Shown here: positions 35,047-43,960 of the stretch, one piece after another
Numbering within the stretch: the first letter of the stretch is position 1
How the letters are laid out: each line of letters begins with the position of its first letter
Translations under genes and position numbers: made by a program
Origin: Kushneria pakistanensis
GTDB lineage: Bacteria; Pseudomonadota; Gammaproteobacteria; Pseudomonadales; Halomonadaceae
Assembly (NCBI RefSeq): GCF_014652795.1
Contig: NZ_BMZM01000003.1
Location: forward strand, 124,001-188,000
Length of the DNA: 64,000 nucleotides
Direction of reading: 5' to 3'
The notes under the pieces: model-generated
Seen by the model: only the letters and a program-made list of their open reading frames with translations
Databases searched by the model: none
What the model was told of the DNA's origin: nothing

Positions 35047-36453
35047 TTGAAAGCACTACTGTCCTGGCGTGAAGGTGATGATGGCCTGCCTCCGCGTCAG
35101 CGTATTCTGGCCATGATGGTATTGATGTCAGGGTCGCTGATGGCGGTGCTCAACATCAATAGTGTCAACATCGCCCTGCCGACCATTGCCCGGGAACTGG
35201 GCGTGTCCTCTGCCGCTTCTGTCTGGATCATCAACGTCTACCAGCTGGTGGGCGCCGCCTCCATGCTGACCTTTGCAGCCCTTGGTTATCGCATCGGCCG
35301 CTATCGGCTCTATATCGGCGGCATGATTGTTTTCGTGCTGACTTCGATTGCCTGTGCGCTGGCGCCGTCGCTGGGCTGGCTGATCGCCTTTCGTGCCATT
35401 CAGGGGCTGGGGTCTGCGGCCATGATGAGCATCGGGCCTTCCATGTATCGGGTGATTTTTCCCACGCGACTGCTGGGCCAGGCGATGGGGTTGACCGCGC
35501 TGACCGTTTCACTGGCGGTAGCAGGCGGGCCGGCGCTTGGTGGGCTGGTGCTGGCCGTGGCGAGCTGGCCATGGCTTTTCTGGATCAACGTACCGCTCGG
35601 CATGGCTGCCATCTGGCTGGCGATTCGGGCGCTGCCGAAGGAGCAGGGCAGCCGCTATCGGTTTGACGTGCTCGGTGCGGTGCTGTCGGCCGTGGGCCTG
35701 GGCGCCTTTGTGATCATGCTCGACAGCATTGCCGACATGTCGCGCCCGGGCAGCGTGCCGATATTGATGGTCGTGAGTCTGGTGGCAATAGCAGGCTTTA
35801 TCCGGCGTCAGCGCCGCTTTGAAAACCCGCTGCTGCCGCTGGTCATCTTTCGGGAAGCGCGTTTTACCATGGCGGTCATGACGTCGTTTTTCTCCTTTCT
35901 GGCGCAGAGCATGGCGTTTATCAGCCTGCCGTTTTTGTTTCAGAGCGTGCAGGGGTATACGCCGCTGGAGTCGGCCTTTTTGTTTACGCCCTGGCCGCTG
36001 GGGGTGATGATCGGTGCGCCACTGGGTGGGCGTCTGGCCGACCGGTTCAGCCCGCCGATCATCTCCTCGATCGGGCTTTTGCTGTTCATGGCGGGGCTTG
36101 CGGCACTGGCGCTGCTGGGTGATCAGCCCTCGACGGTCGATATCCTGTGGCGCAGCGCCCTGTGTGGCATGGGCTTTGGTCTCTATCAGGCGCCCAATAA
36201 CCGTGAAATGATGGGATCATTGCCCAAGGCGCGCAGCGGTAGCGCCTCCGGCGTACTGGCCAGCGTGCGTACCTTTGGTCAGTCTGTCGGCGCTGCCTTG
36301 GTTGCACTGGTGCTTTCTGGAATAATGAATGCCACGATGAACAGCGCCGTCACGGTCAGTCTGGCGCTCTGGATGGGCATGGGTTCTGCCATTGTGGCGC
36401 TGGTACTGTCGGCTTCACGAATACGCCTGCTGAGCCGGCCTCACCCAGGGTAG
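35047..36453 (+). CDS. MFS transporter, DHA2-like drug/organic-compound exporter
   Basis: A 468-residue inner-membrane transporter with about 14 hydrophobic helices. The N-terminal motif region NINSVNIALPTIARELGVSSAASVWIINVYQL is typical of DHA2 (EmrB/QacA) exporters; motif A-like GYRIGRYRLYIGG and motif C-like AVAGGPALGGLVL are visible. The start is TTG at 35047 (MKALLSWREGDD); an in-frame stop at 35038 leaves no earlier start, and the next ATG (35113) would remove the charged leader before TM1. No good ribosome site precedes the TTG. The substrate is unknown and no regulator gene is adjacent. Confidence 0.88.
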   Translation: MKALLSWREGDDGLPPRQRILAMMVLMSGSLMAVLNINSVNIALPTIARELGVSSAASVWIINVYQLVGAASMLTFAALGYRIGRYRLYIGGMIVFVLTSIACALAPSLGWLIAFRAIQGLGSAAMMSIGPSMYRVIFPTRLLGQAMGLTALTVSLAVAGGPALGGLVLAVASWPWLFWINVPLGMAAIWLAIRALPKEQGSRYRFDVLGAVLSAVGLGAFVIMLDSIADMSRPGSVPILMVVSLVAIAGFIRRQRRFENPLLPLVIFREARFTMAVMTSFFSFLAQSMAFISLPFLFQSVQGYTPLESAFLFTPWPLGVMIGAPLGGRLADRFSPPIISSIGLLLFMAGLAALALLGDQPSTVDILWRSALCGMGFGLYQAPNNREMMGSLPKARSGSASGVLASVRTFGQSVGAALVALVLSGIMNATMNSAVTVSLALWMGMGSAIVALVLSASRIRLLSRPHPG

Positions 36454-36521
36454 ACGGCTGTGCCGGCAAGCCTGTTGTGCATGCCCACTGACAATATCTA
36501 ACGTGCCGGAGGTGATAAACC

Positions 36522-36863
36522 ATGACAATTTCTTCGGTGGATACGCTTGAGGGCGCTGACATTGCAGCGTTGATCGAGCAGAAGCTTGCCGTTTTTGAAC
36601 CTCAGTGGCTGAGCATCGAAAACGAAAGCCACAAGCATCATGTGCCGCCCAATTCGCAGACGCACTTCAAGGTGACACTGGTGTCCGAGCAGTTTGAGGG
36701 CATGATGCCGGTCAAGCGTCATCAGCAGATCTATGCCGCGCTATCCGATGAACTGGCCGGCCCTGTCCATGCGCTGGCGTTGCATCTTTATACGCCCGAA
36801 CAATGGGAAACACGTGGCAATGCGCGTCCGGACTCACCGAACTGCCGCGGTGGCGGCGTATAG
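36522..36863 (+). CDS. bolA: BolA family protein
   Basis: A 113-residue cytoplasmic protein with the BolA fold: an N-terminal helix (IAALIEQKLAVFEPQWLSIEN), then ESHKHHVPPNSQTHFKVTLVS (His residues that can help hold a [2Fe-2S] cluster with a monothiol glutaredoxin), FEGMMPVKRHQQIYAALSDEL and HALALHLYTPEQW. Preceded by GGAGGTGAT, a nine-base match to the 16S rRNA 3' end, 5 bases before the ATG, so translation should be strong. BolA proteins act in morphology and iron-sulfur trafficking. It has its own terminator. Confidence 0.9.
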   Translation: MTISSVDTLEGADIAALIEQKLAVFEPQWLSIENESHKHHVPPNSQTHFKVTLVSEQFEGMMPVKRHQQIYAALSDELAGPVHALALHLYTPEQWETRGNARPDSPNCRGGGV

Positions 36864-36901
36864 CCCTCTTTTCAGATCGTGAACAATCGATGCCGGTATC
36901 T

Positions 36902-36926
36902 GGCCTTCCTTTTCGGAAGGCCTTTT
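36902..36926 (+). terminator. Terminator after bolA
   Basis: GGCCTTCC pairs perfectly with GGAAGGCC around TTTTC and is followed by TTTT. An A-run on the other side makes it potentially bidirectional. Confidence 0.8.
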
Positions 36927-36955
36927 ACGCTGTATCCCTTCATTGGACGTAACAC

Positions 36956-37852
36956 ATGGTGACCGAGCGCGCGCGCCGACAATACCTCGATGCCATGGGA
37001 ATCAACCTCTGGGTCGCCCGACATCCGCTGCCCAATGCGCTGGCGTCCTTCCTGCCGGCGCTGGAAGAGGCGCCGGACAGCCCCGATGAGGCGCTCAATC
37101 ATCATCAGCGCCTGCACGCCCTGATTGATGATATCGACCATCCCGAGTCGGCACCGCAGGGCCCGATGCCCGAACGCCCGGTGCCTGCACCCGAGGCCAC
37201 GCCACGCGATCCATCGGCTCATGCCCGCTCGATCCGTGCGCTGCTGGGCACCGACACGGACGAGGCAGCGGTGCGTCCTGCTGTCCCGACGGCACAGCCG
37301 CCTTCCGAACCGACACCTCAAGTCGAACCCGAGACGAACGTGGCCCCCGAGGCTGCTGTGCCACGTGCGCATCATGAGCCACTGCGCTTTTCGCTGCAGG
37401 TGGCAGCGCTGGATGGCCGATGGCTGGTGCTGCTGACTCGTGACGAGGCATTGAATGCTCAGGAAGAAACGCTGCTCAATGCCATATTGCAGGCCGGCGG
37501 GGTGCAGCCTTCTGCGCCGCTGTCCTGTCAGCGCTTTGGCTGGCCCATGATGGAAGGGTTGCCGGTCGATGACGCGCTCGATGAAGCGCGACAGGGGTTC
37601 AAGGCCTTTCTGGCCGGCCGTCGGGCGCGAGGCTGGCGCCCCGAGAGAATTTTGCTCTTTGGTCGGCTGTCGGCGCTTGATGAGGTGCTCGACATTCAGG
37701 ATGGACAGAGCCGTGTTCTGGGGCTGCCGCTGTGGCAGGGGCCTTCGATCGAATCACTGAAGGAAGCGCCGGCGCGCCGGGCGCTCTGGGCAATAATGGG
37801 AGAGTGGCAAACATGGTGGCAGGCGACTGCACCGGCAGGGGAGGCGCAATGA
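36956..37852 (+). CDS. holD: Probable DNA polymerase III psi subunit (HolD-like)
   Basis: A 298-residue protein overlapping rimI by ATGA, the position holD occupies in E. coli. Its N-terminus (RRQYLDAMGINLWVARHPL) lines up with the E. coli HolD N-terminus (RRDWQLQQLGITQWSLRRP), the part that contacts the clamp loader. Its C-terminus (APARRALWAIMGEWQTW) resembles HolD's TARAALWQQICTYEHDF. Between them is a low-complexity Pro/Glu/Ala linker (about 65-140) and a globular part (FSLQVAALDGRWLVLL...). It is over twice the length of E. coli HolD (137); pseudomonads are known to have an enlarged, hard-to-recognise psi. The assignment is by context plus short motifs. Confidence 0.72.
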   Translation: MVTERARRQYLDAMGINLWVARHPLPNALASFLPALEEAPDSPDEALNHHQRLHALIDDIDHPESAPQGPMPERPVPAPEATPRDPSAHARSIRALLGTDTDEAAVRPAVPTAQPPSEPTPQVEPETNVAPEAAVPRAHHEPLRFSLQVAALDGRWLVLLTRDEALNAQEETLLNAILQAGGVQPSAPLSCQRFGWPMMEGLPVDDALDEARQGFKAFLAGRRARGWRPERILLFGRLSALDEVLDIQDGQSRVLGLPLWQGPSIESLKEAPARRALWAIMGEWQTWWQATAPAGEAQ

Positions 37853-38304
37853 CGCTGGTCATTGAAAACGTCACTGACGCTCGCGCACTGGCCACGCTGG
37901 ACGCGCGTGTCAGAGGGTCTGATGCCTGGCCGATATCACGCTTTATATCCATGACACACGACGCTTATGACCTGCTTGGCCTCACTGACAGGAATACGCA
38001 GGCGCTGCTGGCCTTTGCGGTTTTTTCGCTCGGACCCTTTGATATCGGGCTGGAAATGATCGCGGTGGACCCGGACCATCGACGTCAGGGGCTGGCCGGT
38101 CGGTTGATCGAGGCCATGATCGACAAGGGGGAGGCCATGGGCCTGGAGCGGGTGCTGCTGGAAGTGCGCGCCAGCAATGAAGCGGCCCAGGCACTCTATG
38201 CACGTTACGGTTTTTCAGTGGATGGGCGCCGGGCGGGATATTACCCGCTGGCGCCGGGCAGGCGCGAGGACGCGATACTGATGTCGCGTCCTCTCACGCT
38301 TTGA
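37849..38304 (+). CDS. rimI: Ribosomal-protein-S18-alanine N-acetyltransferase RimI
   Basis: A 151-residue GNAT acetyltransferase. The ATG overlaps the stop of the psi-like gene (ATGA) and GGGGAGG lies 5 bases before it. Acetyl-CoA binding motif A reads IAVDPDHRRQGLAGRLIEAMI (RxxGxA), followed by VLLEVRASNEAAQALYARYGFSVDGRRAGYY, the RimI hallmark with catalytic Glu and Tyr. Acts on the N-terminus of S18; gene order matches holD-rimI elsewhere. It is convergent with the ZapB-like gene. Confidence 0.93.
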   Translation: MTLVIENVTDARALATLDARVRGSDAWPISRFISMTHDAYDLLGLTDRNTQALLAFAVFSLGPFDIGLEMIAVDPDHRRQGLAGRLIEAMIDKGEAMGLERVLLEVRASNEAAQALYARYGFSVDGRRAGYYPLAPGRREDAILMSRPLTL

Positions 38305-38326
38305 GTCAGGGCGCCGGCAGGTCTGC

Positions 38327-38557
38327 TTACCAGGAGGGGCTGGCAGCCGGGGCTTCGGGCGCAGGCGCTGTCGCGTTGGCGTCGAGTTCACGAAAACGCT
38401 CCAGCAGACCACCCAGACGGCTTTCCCACTGCTGGCGTTCGCTTTTCAGACGCTCGTTTTCCTGACGAAGTTCGTCAAGCTCCATGCGCTGCATCTCGAT
38501 GGTGTCAACGGCGCTGTTGACGCGCTGTTCAAGCTGCTCGAAAAGTTCATTGCTCAT
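38327..38557 (-). CDS. ZapB-like cell-division coiled-coil protein
   Basis: A 76-residue protein that is almost entirely coiled coil with heptads (FEQLEQRVNSAVDTIEMQRMELDELRQENERL) and a short Ala/Pro tail. The beginning (LFEQLEQRVNSAVDTI) and end (QQWESRLGGLLERFREL) of the helix correspond to E. coli ZapB (VFEKLEAKVQQAIDTI; NGWQERLQALLGRMEEV), which links ZapA/FtsZ to MatP. Length is 76 against 81. GGAG stands 6 bases before the ATG. It lies next to rsmD-ftsYEX. Coiled coils align easily, so confidence is moderate. Confidence 0.7.
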   Translation of the reverse strand: MSNELFEQLEQRVNSAVDTIEMQRMELDELRQENERLKSERQQWESRLGGLLERFRELDANATAPAPEAPAASPSW

Positions 38558-38676
38558 GCTGTGCTCCTGATACAGATATTAAGGCGAATGCCGCCCTGCA
38601 TGGCCCGGGTCGGGTGCCGGCGCGCGCGCAGGCCAGACTACGCGCGCCGACGCGTGGCGGCAAGAGGGATGCCGGG

Positions 38677-39297
38677 TTATTGCGCGCTTTCACGTCGATA
38701 AAGCCGGGCGTGGCTATCGCCGGCCCGGGTCTCGCGTATCAGGCGCCAGCTGGCAGGGAGTCTGGGGATCAGGTCGGCCTCGGTTTCCACATGAATCAAC
38801 GCGTTGTCGGCCAGCCAGCCCTCTGTTTCAAGCCGCTGGCAGCAGTCGTCAATCAGCGCCTGGCGAAAGGGCGGATCAAGAAAGACAAGCTCGAACGGCT
38901 GTACGGGACGCGTGCTCAGAAAGGCGTCGGCACTTTGATGATGGACCGGCATCGTGACCTCAAGCGTTTCAAGGTTCTGGGCGATCTGGCGGGCGACCTG
39001 CCGGTCGGCCTCGACAAAATGCACCTCACCTGCGCCGCGTGAAAGGGTTTCAAGGCCCAGCGCACCGGTACCGGCAAAAAGATCGAGTGCGCGGGTGCGA
39101 CTGTCGATCTCAAGCGCCAGCCAGTTGAACAGTGTCTCGCGCATGCGATCCGGCGTCGGGCGTAGCCCGGGATGATCGAGTACGGGCAGCAAACGACGAC
39201 GAAACCGACCACCGATCAGCCGCAGGCGGCCGCCGCCCGAACGGCTCTTGCCCTGTCGGTTGTCATGCCCTGATGTGCCGTGACGCGGTCGCCTCAT
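38677..39297 (-). CDS. rsmD: 16S rRNA (guanine966-N2)-methyltransferase RsmD
   Basis: A 206-residue SAM-dependent methyltransferase. The start at 39297 (MRRPRHGTSGHDNRQG) gives a basic leader followed by GRLRLIGGRFRRRLLPVLDHPGLRPTPDRMRETLFNWL, the RsmD signature. The SAM pocket is ALDLFAGTGALGLETLSRGA and the catalytic motif IV is FLDPPF. Frames open further upstream lack conservation. It is divergent from ftsY, the standard arrangement. Confidence 0.95.
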   Translation of the reverse strand: MRRPRHGTSGHDNRQGKSRSGGGRLRLIGGRFRRRLLPVLDHPGLRPTPDRMRETLFNWLALEIDSRTRALDLFAGTGALGLETLSRGAGEVHFVEADRQVARQIAQNLETLEVTMPVHHQSADAFLSTRPVQPFELVFLDPPFRQALIDDCCQRLETEGWLADNALIHVETEADLIPRLPASWRLIRETRAGDSHARLYRRESAQ

Positions 39298-39518
39298 GTG
39301 CCTGCAAGCCTCTATTGGGAAAGATATGCGGTGAAGACAGGCTGCCAGTGCCGGGCAGTACGGTCGGCCCCGGAGATCTGCAGCCGCTGCCGGTTGTGCC
39401 ATCCTTGTCGATGGCTTGCACGGATTGTACCGGCGGGCAGTGCTTGAGTGGTAGGATGCGGTATCAAATGGCGGCCCGGCCGTCTTTTTCCGATGGATCA
39501 ATCGCGACGATATAGCCC

Positions 39519-41117
39519 ATGTTTGGTTTTTTTAAGCGCAAGAAGCAGCGCCGCGATCAGCAGGATCGCGAAGAACAGCAGCAGTTGGAGCAGCAGCAGG
39601 CCGAGCAGGAGCAGTCCGAGCAGCCGGCGTCGGCGACGGATCATCCCGAAGAAAAGTCCTCGACGCAGCCTGCCGAGACGCGAGACAGGACGAACATTCC
39701 GCCTGTTTCCGAACCTGAACCGGTTATCGAGCCCGAACCCGAACCGGTTATCGAGCCCGAACCCGAACCGGTCGTCGAGCCCGAGCCTGAACCGGTCGTC
39801 GAGCCCGAGCCCGAGCCGGTCGTCGAGCCCAAGCCTGAGCCGGTCGTCGAGCCCGAGCCTGAGCCGGTCGTCGAGCCCGAGCCTGAACCGGTCGTCGAGC
39901 CCGAACCCGTTGAGGAGCGCCCGGTCGATACGCTGCACGCCCCTGAGGAAGCCGCGCCGGAAGACACGGCGCCAAAAGCGGCGTCTGACGAAGCAATGCT
40001 GCAGGAAACGCCGGTCGAGCCTCTGCCCGAAACGCGGCCCATTGAAGAGGCGCCCGGTGGCGCCACCGAGGTAACCACGCCGGCACGTAACCGTGGGCGT
40101 GACAAGCCGCGCCGGGCGCGCTACGACACGGATATTGAAGTGGGTCCTGAAACCGCTGACGAGCAGGGTGAAACCGCTGGCGCCAAAAAGGGCTGGTTTT
40201 CACGCATGCGTCAGGGACTGGGCAAGACACGCTCTAACCTGACCGATGGTCTGGCGACCCTGCTGCTAGGCCACAAGGAGATCGATGACGATCTGCTTGA
40301 AGAGCTTGAAACGCAGCTGCTGATGGCCGATGTCGGCGTCGCGGCCACCAGCGAGATCATGGAAAATCTGGAAGAGCGTATTTCCCGACGCGAGCTTAAA
40401 AACGTCGATGCGCTTTACAAGGCGCTGCAGGAAGAGCTTTCCAGAATGCTCGAGCCAGTGGCGAAGCCGCTGCGCCTGCCGCCCAAGGGTGAAGGTCCGT
40501 TCGTGATCCTGATGGTAGGGGTCAACGGCGTGGGCAAGACCACAACCATTGGCAAGCTGACCCAGCGCTTTCAGCGCCAGGGCCGTAGCGTCATGCTGGC
40601 CGCGGGAGATACCTTCCGCGCCGCCGCCGTCGAGCAGCTGCAGGTCTGGGGCGAGCGTAACGATGTGCCGGTCATTGCCCAGCATACCGGGGCCGACAGT
40701 GCCTCCGTCATTTATGACGCGGTGTCGGCGGCCAAGGCGCGTGGCATCGATGTCCTGATTGCTGACACGGCCGGGCGTTTGCACAACAAGGGCCATCTCA
40801 TGGATGAGCTCAGCAAGGTGCAGCGCGTCATGGCGCGTCTTGATGCTCAGGCGCCCCATGAAGTCATGCTGGTACTCGATGCCGGCACGGGCCAGAACGC
40901 GATTTCACAGGCCGAAACCTTCAATCAGGCGGTGCCCGTGACCGGGATTACCCTGACCAAGCTTGATGGCACGGCCAAGGGCGGCATCATCTTTGCCATC
41001 GCCAAGCAGCTGGGCACGCCCATCCGCTATATCGGCGTGGGAGAGACGCTGGATGACCTGCGTCCCTTCGAGGCCGAGGATTTTGTCGGGGCGCTTTTTG
41101 ATCGGGACGGTGGCTGA
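39519..41117 (+). CDS. ftsY: SRP receptor GTPase FtsY
   Basis: A 532-residue SRP receptor. The N-terminal 200 residues form a long acidic A domain: a Gln/Glu-rich stretch (REEQQQLEQQQAEQEQSEQ) and then about eight octapeptide repeats of Pro-Val-(Val/Ile)-Glu-Pro-Glu-Pro-Glu. The NG domain (about 230-530) has the P-loop GVNGVGKTT, DTFRAAAVEQLQVW, DTAGRLHNK, TKLDGTAKGG and the closing IRYIGVGE. It receives Ffh-bound ribosomes at the membrane. The expected SRP partner ffh is in the same window. ftsE begins 6 bases after its stop. Confidence 0.97.
   Translation: MFGFFKRKKQRRDQQDREEQQQLEQQQAEQEQSEQPASATDHPEEKSSTQPAETRDRTNIPPVSEPEPVIEPEPEPVIEPEPEPVVEPEPEPVVEPEPEPVVEPKPEPVVEPEPEPVVEPEPEPVVEPEPVEERPVDTLHAPEEAAPEDTAPKAASDEAMLQETPVEPLPETRPIEEAPGGATEVTTPARNRGRDKPRRARYDTDIEVGPETADEQGETAGAKKGWFSRMRQGLGKTRSNLTDGLATLLLGHKEIDDDLLEELETQLLMADVGVAATSEIMENLEERISRRELKNVDALYKALQEELSRMLEPVAKPLRLPPKGEGPFVILMVGVNGVGKTTTIGKLTQRFQRQGRSVMLAAGDTFRAAAVEQLQVWGERNDVPVIAQHTGADSASVIYDAVSAAKARGIDVLIADTAGRLHNKGHLMDELSKVQRVMARLDAQAPHEVMLVLDAGTGQNAISQAETFNQAVPVTGITLTKLDGTAKGGIIFAIAKQLGTPIRYIGVGETLDDLRPFEAEDFVGALFDRDGG
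39720..39911 (+). repeat. ftsY: 24-bp tandem repeats in the FtsY acidic domain
   Basis: About eight head-to-tail copies of a 24-base unit of the form CCGGT(T/C)(A/G)TCGAGCCC(G/A)A(G/A)CC(C/T)GA(A/G), each encoding PV(V/I)EPEPE. One copy has Lys for Glu (PVVEPKPE). Copies differ mostly at synonymous sites. The array is in frame, so copy-number change lengthens or shortens the linker in steps of eight residues. Confidence 0.95.
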
Positions 41118-41123
41118 TTTCTC

Positions 41124-41798
41124 ATGGCCATGATCGAGTTTGAGCATGTTGGCAAGCGCTACGGCGGTCGTTTCGAGGCGTTGGCCGATCTCAATTTCGC
41201 GATAGAGCGCGGTGAGATGGTCTTTCTCACCGGGCACTCGGGTGCCGGGAAAAGCTCCGTACTGCGTCTTTTGATGGCGCTGGAGCGCCCTTCCCGGGGC
41301 CGCATTGCCGTGGCCGGCCATGACATCACCAGCCTTCATGTCTCGCAGATTCCCTTCTATCGGCGACAGATCGGCGTGGTCTATCAAAACCACCAGCTGC
41401 TCTTTGATCGCAGCGTGTTCGACAACGTGGCGCTGCCGCTTATCATTCAGGGGGCCACACCTCAGGATGCCCGTCGCCGCGTACATGCCGCACTCGACAA
41501 GATTGGACTCCTGCATCGTGAAAAGGCCCTGCCTATCGAGCTTTCCGGCGGTGAGCAGCAGCGTGTGGGTATTGCCCGCGCGGTCGTGACCAAGCCGGCC
41601 ATGCTGCTGGCAGACGAGCCCACCGGTAATCTGGACCCCCAGCTATCGGCCGACATCATGCGCCTTTTTGAAGACTTCAACCGCATCGGCACGACGGTGC
41701 TGCTGGCCAGCCACGATCTGGCGCTGATCGCCCGTCTCAGACATCGTGTGCTCAAGCTGCGCGATGGCCGGTTGATTGGCGATGAGGAGGCAGCATGA
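41124..41798 (+). CDS. ftsE: Cell division ATP-binding protein FtsE
   Basis: A 224-residue ABC ATPase that with FtsX controls amidase-activating EnvC-type factors at the septum. Walker A GHSGAGKSS, Q-loop VYQNHQLLFDRSVFDNVALPL, signature LSGGEQQRVGIARA and Walker B LLADEPTGNLD. The MIEFEHVGKRY beginning is standard. It overlaps ftsX by ATGA and follows ftsY by 6 bases, so ftsYEX is one operon. Confidence 0.97.
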   Translation: MAMIEFEHVGKRYGGRFEALADLNFAIERGEMVFLTGHSGAGKSSVLRLLMALERPSRGRIAVAGHDITSLHVSQIPFYRRQIGVVYQNHQLLFDRSVFDNVALPLIIQGATPQDARRRVHAALDKIGLLHREKALPIELSGGEQQRVGIARAVVTKPAMLLADEPTGNLDPQLSADIMRLFEDFNRIGTTVLLASHDLALIARLRHRVLKLRDGRLIGDEEAA

Positions 41799-42790
41799 GT
41801 CAGAAGCCCCGTCGTAACGCTCAGAGCACCGAGAAATCCCGTCGAGGTGCGCGCTCTCACCAGATTACGTTTGAAAGTCGCACGCGTGCCTGGCGGCGCC
41901 ATCATGGTCAGATGGCCGTGGACAGTCTGCATCGCCTGCGCCGGCGACCGCTGGCCACGCTCATGACCATGCTGGCAATCGCCATTGCCATGGTGCTGCC
42001 GGCCAGTCTGTGGCTGGCACTGGGCAGTGCGCAGCTTCTGGACAGCAATCTGGACGACAGCGCCCGCATGACGCTCTATCTGGACCCGGCACTGTCGGAG
42101 TCACAGGCCATGGACATTACCGATCGGGTGCGCGGTGAGAGTGATATCGCTTCCACCGAACTGATCACGGCCGCGGCCGGCCTGGAAAGCTTCCAGCAGC
42201 GTCTGGGCATGAGCGATGCCCTTGCCATGATGGATGACAACCCGTTGCCGGCCACCATTCTGGTACAGCCGCGTTCGCGTGATCCTGATGTTGCCCAGGC
42301 GCTGGCCGAGCGGCTTGGACAGCTTGAAGGTGTCAGCGATGCGCGTCTGGACATGGCCTGGCTTGAACGGCTGCGTCAGCTCAGCGAGCTGGGGCGGCGT
42401 GTCGTACTGGCCTTCGGTGTGCTATTCGCGCTTGGCGTATTGCTGGTGGTGGGCAACACCATTCGACTGGCGGTCGAAAGCCGGCGTCAGGAGATCGAGG
42501 TGGTGACCCTGATCGGCGCTACTCACGCCTTTGTACGCCGGCCCTTTCTTTACGTGGGCGTCTGGTATGGGCTCGGTGGCGGCATTCTGGCGCTGATACT
42601 GCTGACGCTGGGTCGACGCTGGCTGTCAGCCCCCATCGACATGCTGGCTTCCGGGTTTGGCAGTCACTTCACCCTGCCCGGCATTGGCCTGGGCGGATCG
42701 GTTTTACTGCTGATCTGTAGTACCATGCTGGGACTTATCGGGGCATGGCTTGCCGTCAGTCGCCATCTGGCAGACATCAGTCCGCGTTGA
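41795..42790 (+). CDS. ftsX: Cell division permease-like protein FtsX
   Basis: A 331-residue inner-membrane partner of FtsE. A basic cytoplasmic N-terminus of about 55 residues precedes TM1 ([24 protein letters not shown]). A periplasmic domain follows ([20 protein letters not shown]...), then three helices in the C-terminal FtsX domain ([54 protein letters not shown]). That permease segment is the family hallmark. Translationally coupled to ftsE. Confidence 0.96.
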   Translation: MSQKPRRNAQSTEKSRRGARSHQITFESRTRAWRRHHGQMAVDSLHRLRRRPLATLMTMLAIAIAMVLPASLWLALGSAQLLDSNLDDSARMTLYLDPALSESQAMDITDRVRGESDIASTELITAAAGLESFQQRLGMSDALAMMDDNPLPATILVQPRSRDPDVAQALAERLGQLEGVSDARLDMAWLERLRQLSELGRRVVLAFGVLFALGVLLVVGNTIRLAVESRRQEIEVVTLIGATHAFVRRPFLYVGVWYGLGGGILALILLTLGRRWLSAPIDMLASGFGSHFTLPGIGLGGSVLLLICSTMLGLIGAWLAVSRHLADISPR

Positions 42791-42840
42791 AAATAGTTAA
42801 CGCAAGTGCCCGAGAAAGCCGTTATGCGGGAAACAAAGCA

Positions 42841-42862
42841 CCATTACCATGGTCTATAATGG
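42841..42862 (+). promoter_or_regulatory. Putative rpoH promoter -10 with dyad
   Basis: TATAAT (42855-42860) lies 44 bases before the rpoH start, within an imperfect dyad CCATTA...TAATGG (42841-42846/42857-42862) that also contains the palindrome ACCATGGT. No consensus -35 is seen at the right distance. The dyad may be an operator. Confidence 0.4.
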
Positions 42863-42903
42863 TAGATAATTACCAGCCAGGGACCAGGGGAGACCGTTTA
42901 AAC

Positions 42904-43776
42904 ATGAGCACCAGTCTTCAGCCTATTGGTCATCTTTCGCCGGGCAATGACCTGAACGGCTATATTCAGGCCGTCAATCGTATTCCCGTACTGACCGTGG
43001 ATGAGGAACGAGACCTCGCTACGCGTCTGCATGCTGACAGTGACATTGAAGCCGCCCGTCGCCTTGTCATGTCGCATTTGAGATTTGTCGTGCATATCGC
43101 GCGCAGTTATTCCGGTTACGGGCTGCCGCAGGCAGATCTGATCCAGGAAGGCAATGTGGGCCTGATGAAGGCCGTCAAGCGTTTTGATCCGGCCCAGGGG
43201 GTACGACTGGTATCCTTTGCCGTTCACTGGATCAAGGCCGAGATTCACGAATTTGTGTTGCGCAACTGGCGTATAGTCAAGGTGGCGACCACCAAGGCAC
43301 AGCGCAAGCTGTTCTTTAATCTGCGCAGTGCCAAGAAGCGTTTGTCGTGGTTGAACAACGATGAAGTGAATGCCATCGCACAGGATCTGGACGTCAAGCC
43401 GGAAGCCGTGCGCGAAATGGAAGGGCGCCTGTCGGCCTTTGATGCCGGTTTTGATCCGGCACCCGGCAGTGAGGATGATGAGCAGAGCTATCAGTCACCG
43501 TCGCAGTATCTGGAAGATGGGCGCTCCGACCCGGCGCTGTCACTGGAAGAATCCGACTGGCAGGATCGCTCCTCACAGCAGTTGCGCGGTGCGCTGGCAC
43601 AGCTCGATGATCGCTCACGCGATATCTTGCAGCGTCGCTGGCTGGCCGAGCAGAAATCCACGCTGCATGAGCTCGCCGATACCTATGGTGTTTCTGCCGA
43701 GCGTATTCGACAGCTTGAAAAAAATGCCATGAAAAAACTCAGGCAGGCCATCGGGGAATCCGCCGAAGCCGCCTGA
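42904..43776 (+). CDS. rpoH: RNA polymerase heat-shock sigma factor sigma-32
   Basis: A 290-residue sigma factor. The start [20 protein letters not shown] follows GGGGAGA at a normal distance. Region 2 contains [44 protein letters not shown]; the RpoH box is the [15 protein letters not shown] segment, distinguishing it from RpoD/RpoS. Region 4 has [26 protein letters not shown]. Located after ftsYEX as in many gammaproteobacteria. A perfect terminator follows. Confidence 0.98.
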   Translation: MSTSLQPIGHLSPGNDLNGYIQAVNRIPVLTVDEERDLATRLHADSDIEAARRLVMSHLRFVVHIARSYSGYGLPQADLIQEGNVGLMKAVKRFDPAQGVRLVSFAVHWIKAEIHEFVLRNWRIVKVATTKAQRKLFFNLRSAKKRLSWLNNDEVNAIAQDLDVKPEAVREMEGRLSAFDAGFDPAPGSEDDEQSYQSPSQYLEDGRSDPALSLEESDWQDRSSQQLRGALAQLDDRSRDILQRRWLAEQKSTLHELADTYGVSAERIRQLEKNAMKKLRQAIGESAEAA

Positions 43777-43827
43777 AAAGGGTGCTGTAGCTCTCATACT
43801 AAAGATTGTTTTTTGTACGAAAGATGA

Positions 43828-43855
43828 CCCCGGGCCCACAAGGCCCGGGGTTTTT
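43828..43855 (+). terminator. Rho-independent terminator after rpoH
   Basis: CCCCGGGCC pairs perfectly with GGCCCGGGG across a CACAA loop, directly followed by TTTTT. Confidence 0.95.
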
Positions 43856-43960
43856 GCTATATGGTTATGCATCATGAAAAAAAGTTATTTAAAATAATGT
43901 GAATTACTTTTGGTCATGGCCGTCGAAATATTTTCTTGCTGCTGCCCTGAGCGCTGATCG

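Noticed and set aside
39448-40105. Long open frames on both strands (for example 39448-40074 plus, 39498-39938 minus, 39641-40105 minus) with highly repetitive Ser/Pro, Gly/Leu/Asp or Gly/Ser products
   Set aside because: They are the FtsY tandem repeat read in wrong frames; only the ftsY frame joins to a real GTPase domain.
43861-43960. AT-rich stretch before the EAL gene as a sign of horizontal transfer
   Set aside because: It is only about 60 bases long, and the gene itself has ordinary composition; more likely a promoter region.
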